Source: Spirogloea muscicola
Taxonomy: Eukaryota > Streptophyta > Zygnematophyceae > Spirogloeales > Spirogloeaceae
NCBI GenBank assembly: GCA_009602725.1
Contig: WELB01000138.1
Span: 62,932 to 126,931, forward strand
Length of the DNA: 64,000 bases
Direction of reading: 5' to 3'
Position numbers and translations under genes: made by a program. Below, piece after piece: positions 56,801 to 64,000 of the stretch. A model generated the notes under the pieces. The model had not been told where the DNA came from. It ran no database searches and worked only from the letters and a program-made list of their open reading frames with translations. The number at the start of each line of letters is the position of its first letter. Position 1 is the stretch's first letter.

Positions 56801-59361
56801 GTATTCAACACATTAAGTACCTTGACAACCTCCTAGCTTGAAAAGGATACTTAGCAGGTCCTCATTTCTTGGACATACTGCATACGGTCTTGTCACCAGA
56901 TCTTCAATACCTCTGCTGTTGACGCAGGTCAACAATGCCCGACGATGTAAGGGTAGGCAGGCCAAAGTTTCCATTTGGCGACTACATACTCTACTCTCAA
57001 GAGATGTTTAGCATGGGGGAGGTGAAACGGCTCTGGGTACTGCATGACTGTGTGGGCCGCCATGGTCGAGAACTCACCATGAGGATAGATTCCTTTGCCC
57101 AGCCGACACAGTCTAAAGTACTCTGCGAAGACTGGACAAGATGGGTTGAACCCATCATCTGGTATGGTGTCACACGTGCATAGATAGGAAAAATTTGAGT
57201 TGGTATAAGTTTGTTATGTGGAGTATGTACAGTGGTGTTATTCTGAAGAGTCCAATCAAAGGTCCTTTTTGTAAGCTCCTTCCCCTTGTCAATCCTGTCT
57301 GCAGGTTCTCAGATGCATCTGATGCGGTGGGGTTGCAATGGTTTTTGAAGAGCCGACAACTGAACATGCGAGCCAGAGCTTACCAAGTGATGGGGCATCC
57401 TTGGGATCCAGATTCTCGGCCTAATTTCTTTGGAGAGTTGCTTCGAGTCCTTATCAAGCCCACCCCTATGATCAAGCAAGCTGTGGATTGGACGCTGTCT
57501 GGGAGGGCTCCTGATTTAGTGCTACACCTGCGCATGCTGCACAGCAAGTTCGTATATAGGCTTCAGCATCACTTGTTTGCTCGTCACAGAAGCCATGCAT
57601 AGCACCTGATCAGTTTGTTTTGCAAGCTTGTGGTGACCCCGTTGTGCGTAGCTTAGCATCCATATGTCAGTCACCGTAGATTCCATCACTCTGTGCATGC
57701 AAGCTGTGCCTTTATTCTCCTATGCTAAGTATATAATTGCCCTTGAGCAGATCTCCTACAACGTTGGCAGCTGCAACCTCCTGTGTGCAAACAGCTATTG
57801 ACTCGAATTCATATCTTAAGGGCAGGCGACCTCGGCTAGTCATAGTCTCTGATACTCCTACGACAATACCAACCATGACAAGGCTCTTAGGAAAGTCTGT
57901 CGAGGTACAGATTCTCCTCTCAATATCTTAATGTGTGAGAGGCACAGCTTCTTGCCAATCTTTATTGAGGGATATCGTGACAGTTGGGGGGGGTACCATC
58001 AGATCTGTAGTGACTTCTCGTTGGCTTGGTTGGTTCTTAATTACAGAGAGCTGGAAGCAACTATCAGCAGTCGCGCCCTCCAACATGGAGGTCGTTGTGT
58101 GACCCGCTGAGCCTCACATGGATTGCGTCTGTTTGTTTGTGATTGTGCAGGTGATCAGTTTTGACTACGCCGGCTACATGGACGCGCATCCTGAGAATAG
58201 TAAGATGAATGCTGATTCCTTTCGAGTACCGGACGAGAGGAAGATGGACTGGGGACCAATGCCCAGGTGGGTGGCTCTCGTTGATTTCTTCCTAGCTGCC
58301 CGAGCCCGCCGGGCGGTGATCTCCTCGGCTGCCTGGCGGGTGGCCACAACGTATGCCCAACTGGTGGCATCCTTGGCGGCTGCAAACAACCTGAGTGCGT
58401 AATTACTGCCTTCGCTGAGACATTGTAAATATCTGATGTTAGACAGTTCATGTCCCTGACCATTTGGCAGCCACTTATCACATCTCCCTCAAACCTCTGT
58501 TCCGAATAGTCGTTAAACATGTCACAAGTTCGCTTTCAATTCACATGCTCGGACTCATGTAGAGTTTGGGGGCAGATGACCAAGGCGACAATAAGGGCTT
58601 TGTCTTCTGGAGCTGCTTCAACAAGGCGGTGCTGGATCACGGGCTTCTCCGACAAGGTGGCCGCGGCCACGCCTGGCACACATTTGGTGGGCCGTTGAGC
58701 TGCCCACGCCAGCCGGCCCAAGTGAGCCCCCCAACATAGCAATAGTGGTAGCTACAGGAGCAATGCCATAGTTCTTCCCGCCATTCAACATGAGCGTCTC
58801 ATGTTGAATGAATGACTTGGTTTATAGCTGTCCTGATGATGAGCCTTCTATCTCTTCTTCTCCTTGTACTCTCTCTCTTTCCTTCATGCGTCTGTATACT
58901 AGCATGCATGTCTTGTTGTCATGAGCATGCCTTAAGTAGAGTCTCAAGGAGAATAGCTTGTCAAAGACAACATAAGCTAGAAAGTTTAATGTTGGCTGTT
59001 GTGCTGCATTGCTTTTCTCCACCTACTAACAAGGACTACAATCAATACATGCTCTGCTGCGATGGTTGACCCAGTCTATGTAATCATGGTGCAGTGCGCA
59101 ATGACACCGCTACTGCCATATGCGTGGTGGGACGCGCCGTGGCAGTCCCTCACGGGCCGTGACATGCGCAAGCTACGGCAGATTGGAATCAAGGTCACAT
59201 CAGAGGGTGTGGTTACTCAGAGCAAGGTGAATGGCTTCTGCAAGCTCCGGCGCAGCGCTCTGATCAAAATTGTGAAGTTGGCGCTGCCGACTTGCAAGGC
59301 ACTCAAGCTCTCTCAGTGTGCGGGACCACCGTCACTAACTGCCTCTGGCGAAGTCAAGTAG
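53803..59361 (+). CDS. Type II membrane protein with fucosyltransferase-like C-terminal domain
   Basis: Probably a Golgi glycosyltransferase. Starts MAYWKPSADAPLG, with one membrane segment at residues about 26-45 (WLVLSVWVVIFVAWVGVHF), then about 550 acidic, disordered Glu/Asp/Gly-rich residues. Exons: 53,803-55,576; 55,657-56,382 (partly uncertain); 56,542-56,704; 56,929-57,161; 57,303-57,548; 57,752-57,903; 58,150-58,392; about 58,575-58,722; 59,092-59,361. The conserved part includes MRGSEFCKQGFVLGKGQHDG, GLAMLLNRSIIIGEHG, LVLHLRMLHSK, RPRLVIVSDTPTTIP, WVALVDFFLAARARRAVISS, RVATTYAQLVASLAAA, GHAWHTFGGPLSC and CAMTPLLPYAWWDAPW. H-.-R, V-S-D and D-F-F-L-A...S...T-T-Y blocks fit GT-B fucosyltransferase-type motifs. 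Donor and acceptor are unknown. The acidic stem is far longer than typical. Confidence 0.65.
58782..58810 (+). repeat. Perfect 13-base inverted repeat with 3-base loop in an intron
   Basis: CATTCAACATGAG-cgt-CTCATGTTGAATG lies in the intron between the last two exons of the glycosyltransferase-like gene. It would form a strong hairpin in RNA. Confidence 0.8.
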
Positions 59362-60717
59362 ATGGCACCCGGCAGGCCCATTCTTCCAACCCACATTCCT
59401 TCCTCCTCGGCTCTTCTGACGGCCGTAAGGCTGCGGAGCCAGCTGTGGCGGCTCACCGGAACAGGCAGCTAATAGTGCACGCCACACAGAGCAGCCACTC
59501 CACCGGCTGGTGGTCACAGCACCTGTTCTGTGCGCAGCTGAAGGACTGTCCTCACATCGGCTGCATTGATCTGGCCCAAAAGTCATGGGCGCCGCCAGTT
59601 GGCCTGTCAGGGAGCTGCCACACACCATTCTTTTCTTCTTTTGCTTGCAGCGCCAAGCTGCCAAAGCGCTCATCATAGTACAGTACTTGGTATACCCTCA
59701 GGCTGGTGCATAATGGAGGCGCACTCCACACCAAGCTCGGCCTGGTCAAGGACTCACGGAGCAACCCAGTGCCAGACTCCGTCGTCTGCGTCTGTGCTGC
59801 TGCCGCTTGCCAGGCATCCCTGCCGCCTGGACTGCCAGGCTCTGCGGTGGCTGCAAGTAGATTGCCATTGTGAATAAAAGTGCAGCATGACTCCCCTCTT
59901 GTTAAAGCTCAGAGTCCGCTGTGGCCCTTCAATGTCACCTTCATGCAGTCGTACTGTTTGCTTCTTCCTGGCACACCCCCTCGCCTTGCTATGCTACGTC
60001 TTGGTTCTCCAGGCATCGGTTTGCCTCGATTGGCGTAACAGACGCCCGCCCTTGAGGTGGCAGACTGGAAGTTGCACTTCGCCAGACAACCCCTCGGCCT
60101 TGCGAATACAGCTGTGCATGATGCTATGAACTACAAGCACGCCACACACATGACGGCCTCGGAAGGCGACTCTTGCTGCTATAATTGCTATAGATGGGTA
60201 CAGAGTTGTACACTGAAGACTGACATATGGATGCCAGCAGCTGAGAAACACCTGTATCACTTGCACTGCAACACTGATCATCCAATGGGTGCCGCCAAAT
60301 ACTTGTGAGCCTTTTCGCTGTAGTCACCAAAGGTTTGCAGCACAAGCCAATGAGGCTTGCATCATACTCAGCTCCTCAGCAGGGAGCCTGGGTGGCCCCC
60401 ATCTACTCTACCCTTAAGCCCTTAAGCGAGGGTGGCCGTGCCACAGCTGGCAGCTCCGCCCCCTTGAGGAGCCGCCATGGCCCGCTCCTTGTGCCAATCC
60501 TGCAGTCAAAGTGCACACAGACTGTCAAAGAGGGTGCAGTAGCTTCGAGCTCTTACGTGTCAGCATGCACTGCTGCATGACCACAGCACTCTCTTCATCA
60601 TATACACATTGACACTGTACATACATTCTTGCAGCAACTTCCACAAGCATGGCTTGTCATTATTACTGGTTAGCTTTAAAGTCCTATATTCTCATCTGCT
60701 GTGGTGCTCAAGAAGGC
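59362..60717. other. Intergenic region between convergent genes
   Basis: Lies between the glycosyltransferase-like gene (+) and the MATE transporter (-). Open frames overlap on both strands and none is recognised. No retroelement tails were seen here. Confidence 0.5.
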
Positions 60718-63503
60718 CTCTGGGCGCACCTGGCGAAGCCGACGAACATACGTAGCGACATGATGAGTGTGAGGCCCATCCAGACGCCGGCAAGGCCAAA
60801 GAGGTGGGGCGCCATTAGCAACACCACGACGCACGGGATAGACGACAGAATCTGCCGGCAGAACCAAGCTGGACACATCAGATAATTATCCCCATTGCCT
60901 GCAGCAGAGGGAATGGTGCTGACAGGCAGCTGGAGAGTGATGCTAAAAACAGGACGGCGAGTCAATGTCAGTGTTGTCCAATGCTTGCCTTTGGCATACT
61001 GTGCCTGTACTCATCCACATTGATCAACTTTTGATCCAAGTGATCAAGTGATCTCAGCATAACAACATTCCGTAACATAAGGTACAAAGCTAGAGGCTGC
61101 AACATCAGGTCCACCTACTGCACAAACTTTTCCAAATGGGGCAAGGACGAGGCACTGTGCTCACCATGGCCACCGCGGCGTAAGAAAAGTCTGAAGCACC
61201 GTAATGCAAGCCGTCAAAGACAAAGGCCATTGAGGTAATGGGCTGCGTTGCAGCGACAAACTGGCACAAGGGGAACAGGAGTGGAGGTATGCCATGGTCA
61301 GATTGGCACTTAAGTGCAGCAAGCCCAGGAACCCTAGACTCCTACCTTACACCCTACTCTATGATTTTGCACCTGTAAGCAAGGCTTCTTTGTCCTTCGA
61401 TTTGCACAACAGTTCAAGAATATGCAACATCAGCTGTAGAGCGTAGGGCAGGCCATCGCTACAGATTCTGGGTCATGCTGATGCAGATTGGGCAGTGACA
61501 GTGGTCTGCTGTACCGGCATGATGACAGCCATAGCCGCGAGCACGCCTGCGTCTTGTGTGAAGATGCGGGGGAAGGTGTTGGCACCGACTGACAAGATAA
61601 TTGCCATTGTCAAGCCCATGGCCAAGCCCAGCTGCACAAAATAGCAACTGACACACACGATGAGCAGGTGCTGTGTTTTGTTGGGCTTCGCTCCTGCTTG
61701 GCGAGTCACAGGCGTCAAGTGCAACTGCGCAGGCTATCATGTGCATAAGTACAGTCTTTCTCATCTACTGCACAGAGAGTGGGGACTGGTAAGGGACTTG
61801 CAAGCACCTGCAGCGTACGGAATGTGATGGCTTTGACCCTTCTGGCATCACCTTGTGCAAAGGAGCTCGCCAGCAAAGTCTGGCTTGTAAAACACATTGA
61901 CGGACAGGTCAGAAGACAAATGAAAACTTGAGTAACTGCGTCCTCAAGAAGGGCCATAGAAGTCAAGTGGAGACTGCGCGACAATCTCTCAAGTGATTTC
62001 ACAGGTGCAATAATCAGAGCAGAAAATTTAAAGTAGCTTAAGCATTACCCTGAGTGCAGAGTTGAAATGTCAGGCCCATTTATGACAGCAGTCTTAGACA
62101 CGGATGCACTTACTCTTCTGTCAGTGTTCAAGGAGGAGAATGGGAGAGAGCTGCTAGAGTTGCCTACCTGGCCAGCGAGGGCCAGCGAGTCAGAGAGCAG
62201 CGAGGACGCAAGCCATATCTGAGCACAAATCTGGTGGGCAGCCATGGGCGTCGTGCCTTGGCGCGCAGCCATGGACGTGGCCAGCGTCATGGTGGACAGG
62301 AGGGCAAGAGTCCTCCCCAACAGCAGGCCGCCTATTATTCCAGCAGCAGTAAGAAACCTCCATTAACATTCAGGACCCAGCTCTTGTAATTATGCAAGCA
62401 GCTCAATGAGATTGTTGTCAGGTCAAGCGTGCCAGTATTTACTTACTAATCCAAATGGAGCACAAACTCAGCTTCAGGGGGCACTGGCAGATAAGGCAAA
62501 GGGATAACGATAAGGCAAATAATCATGGCTCTCACTACCCTTACGCCCCATATGAAGACACATGCACGTGACGCACCCGACTTCAGAAAGCGGTCAAACC
62601 GCAGGTCCTGGAGCTGCGGCGGGAGGAGCGTGACGCGCTCTGCCAGACTCCAGAGGAGCACGCCAGCGATGAGGTACTGCGATGCCACAGTGGCAATAGC
62701 GGCGCCGCTGATGCCCAGGCCGCAGGCAAACATGAGCACGGGGTCCAGCAGAATGTTGACCGCGCTCCCAGCAACTGGTCATAGGACAAAGAATCTGAAA
62801 ATCAGCTTCTAAATCTACACAAGTAAAACTGGCAGAAGGGTCCAGGGTCTGTGCTGCAGACTCAATGGCAATAAAGGACTTCACGCCGACCAGCCTGAGC
62901 AGAAACTCTAGTCATGCTTGGCAAGTGCAAGACTAGTCAACTTTGGCCGGAACATGGAAGCCCAGACAACGTGATTGGACTACATATACAGGTACTTATA
63001 CAGGTACTCCAATTTAGTATTGACTGAAGTGTTGACTCAATCCTGAAGTGCTCAAGATAACCTTTCATGTCCCAGAATAGTCCATCTAATCAAATGTAGA
63101 AACTTAGCAGAGGCAAACACGACGACATACCTGTGGAGAACAGGGGTGTGCGTGTGTCCTTGAAGCCACGGAAGACGCCCTGGGTGGCCATGGCCAGCAC
63201 CACGGCGGGCGCACCGAGCGCACGGAAGCTCAGGTAGCTCTGCGCCGGGGCCCGCATGGCTGACGCCTGCCCAGGACACAAGCGGAAGCCGGCTGCATCA
63301 GGTGCCACGCTCACGGCCGCCTTGCAGAGCACATGGCCAACCTGCTGAATGGTTGCTGAGATGGCGGCCGAGCTCACCACCGGAACTCCCATGACGTTCA
63401 GAATTGGGCCGCTCGCAAGGGACATTACGAGTGCCTCGGCGACGCCAAGCACTGTCGCGAGCACGAGCGCTGCCGAGATGGCAGGCACCACGGGTCTTGG
63501 CGC
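60718..63503 (-). CDS. Chloroplast-type MATE family transporter (DTX44/45-like), 5' part missing
   Basis: Multidrug and toxic compound extrusion transporters exchange H+ or Na+ for organic substrates across 12 helices. The plant DTX44/45/46 branch includes plastid members. Exons in order: 63,503-63,378; 63,266-63,131; about 62,776-62,571; about 62,330-62,168; about 61,885-61,811; about 61,640-61,500; about 61,270-61,165; and a last exon ending at the stop 60,720-60,718. Read-outs: SFRALGAPAVVLAMATQG, VFRGFKDTRTPLFS, ILLDPVLMFACGLGISGAAI, GGLLLGRTLALLSTMTLAT, MAAHQICAQIWLASSLLSDS, TLLASSFAQGDARRVKAI, ITSMAFVFDGLHYGASDFSY, and LFGLAGVWMGLTLIMSLRMF. The first 100 or so residues (helices 1-2, FDPLAQL-type block) are not visible and probably lie beyond 64,000. 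Stop and order fit the family; substrate unknown. Confidence 0.9.
63267..63377 (-). other. Stop-free 111-base intron with length divisible by three
   Basis: GTGAGC...GGGCAG separates VMGVPV from ASAMRAPAQ. Read through, it adds 37 residues with no stop. Plant relatives join these blocks directly (IP...MRIPAEQF), so it is an intron whose retention would stay in frame. Confidence 0.7.
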
Positions 63504-63914
63504 CTGCACCCATTCTGCGCAAGAGCGGCCGAGCAGACCAATGACATGCTTCATAAGCGCATTTGGTCACTTACTCTTTTTTCAAGTCTATCGGTCTTTC
63601 AGACTTGATCATGCCAAGCCAAGGTTACCTCAACTTCGCCTCCCTCAAGTCATAACACAACTACAATCAGGAGAAGGCATTGATGAGCAGCAAGTAAGTG
63701 CAGCATTCTCTCCAAACCCAGCTTGAAGCCAGGAACCTATTTGTAGCGGGAGAGTCACCAACTTTGTTTCACTGCTATCGATGCATAGCTGCTAAGACAG
63801 ACTGAGGTGCAGATAAGCTATCAGATGCATTTCTCCTATAGGTACCTATTTGCCCAGGCAATACCGTGCTTGATCATTAGCGAGAGCAGATCGATCGACT
63901 GGCAGGTTCTCTGA

Positions 63915-64000
63915 CCTAAAGCCTAAATCCTAAAACCCTCAAACCTAACTTCAACCCTAAATCCTGAACCGTAACCGTAATTCTACACCGCGGGGGGGGG
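63915..64000. repeat. Degenerate telomere-like run and terminal poly-G
   Basis: CCTAAA, CCTAAATCCTAAAACCCT and related units to about 63,975, then CACCGCGGGGGGGG at the window edge. Degenerate rather than a true chromosome end. Confidence 0.6.

Noticed and set aside
63915-64000. True chromosome end (telomere)
   Set aside because: Units are degenerate and interrupted, and the MATE gene appears to continue past this edge.

Overview
This 64 kb window is nuclear DNA from a photosynthetic eukaryote, most likely a green alga (Chlorophyta; a trebouxiophyte-like alga fits, but the species cannot be named from sequence alone). The evidence is intron-rich genes with GT-AG (and one GC-AG) introns; plant-type PTEN2, CARM1/PRMT4 and chloroplast DTX44/45-type MATE transporter genes; a thylakoid-lumen PsbP-domain protein; a secreted proline-rich protein; and plant-type TTTAGGG telomere-like motifs scattered through the sequence. 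There is no prokaryotic operon structure.

Gene layout. 0.1-4.7 kb (-): PTEN2-like phosphatase in 13 exons. 4.8-8.4 kb: no recognisable gene. 8.4-15.0 kb: first cluster of degenerate non-LTR retrotransposon ends. 15.4-17.2 kb (+): secreted Pro/Cys-rich protein with frame breaks. 19.2-21.4 kb (-): PsbP-domain lumen protein, running into a 548-base gap. 24.4-28.9 kb (-): CARM1-type arginine methyltransferase, divergent from 29.1-30.0 kb (+): ARMC8/Gid5 N-terminal part, which stops at a single unknown base. 30.0-32.1 kb (+): coiled-coil protein with an acidic tail. 32.8-41.8 kb (-): CAND1. 42.3-48.7 kb: second retroelement cluster. 49.2-51.1 kb (+): Csm1/TITAN9-like coiled-coil protein. 51.6-53.4 kb: more retroelement ends. 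53.8-59.4 kb (+): type II membrane glycosyltransferase-like protein. 60.7-63.5 kb (-): MATE transporter, 5' part missing.

Two genes, CAND1 (cullin-RING ligase exchange factor) and ARMC8 (GID/CTLH ligase subunit), act in ubiquitin ligase systems, but nothing links them beyond neighbourhood. The genes otherwise look like unrelated housekeeping loci.

The most unusual content is the retroelement material. Dozens of fragments share a C-terminal protein block (zinc-finger-like Cys/His segment, a PD-(D/E)XK-like endonuclease block, then a motif ending L-L-T/S-R-G-Y-stop) followed by a short 3' tail. That tail carries a conserved GGGCTGG...CCAGCCC hairpin. Tails also occur alone. At 12,355-12,454 a 78-base tail sits inside a related reading frame, flanked by an 11-base direct repeat, and an uninterrupted homologue lies at 43.7 kb on the other strand. 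This shows that units under 100 bases, consisting of little more than the hairpin tail, have inserted as mobile elements.

Assembly quality matters here. Single unknown bases at 4,755, 29,993 and 49,154 lie in GC-rich or repeated sequence and probably mark imperfect contig joins.
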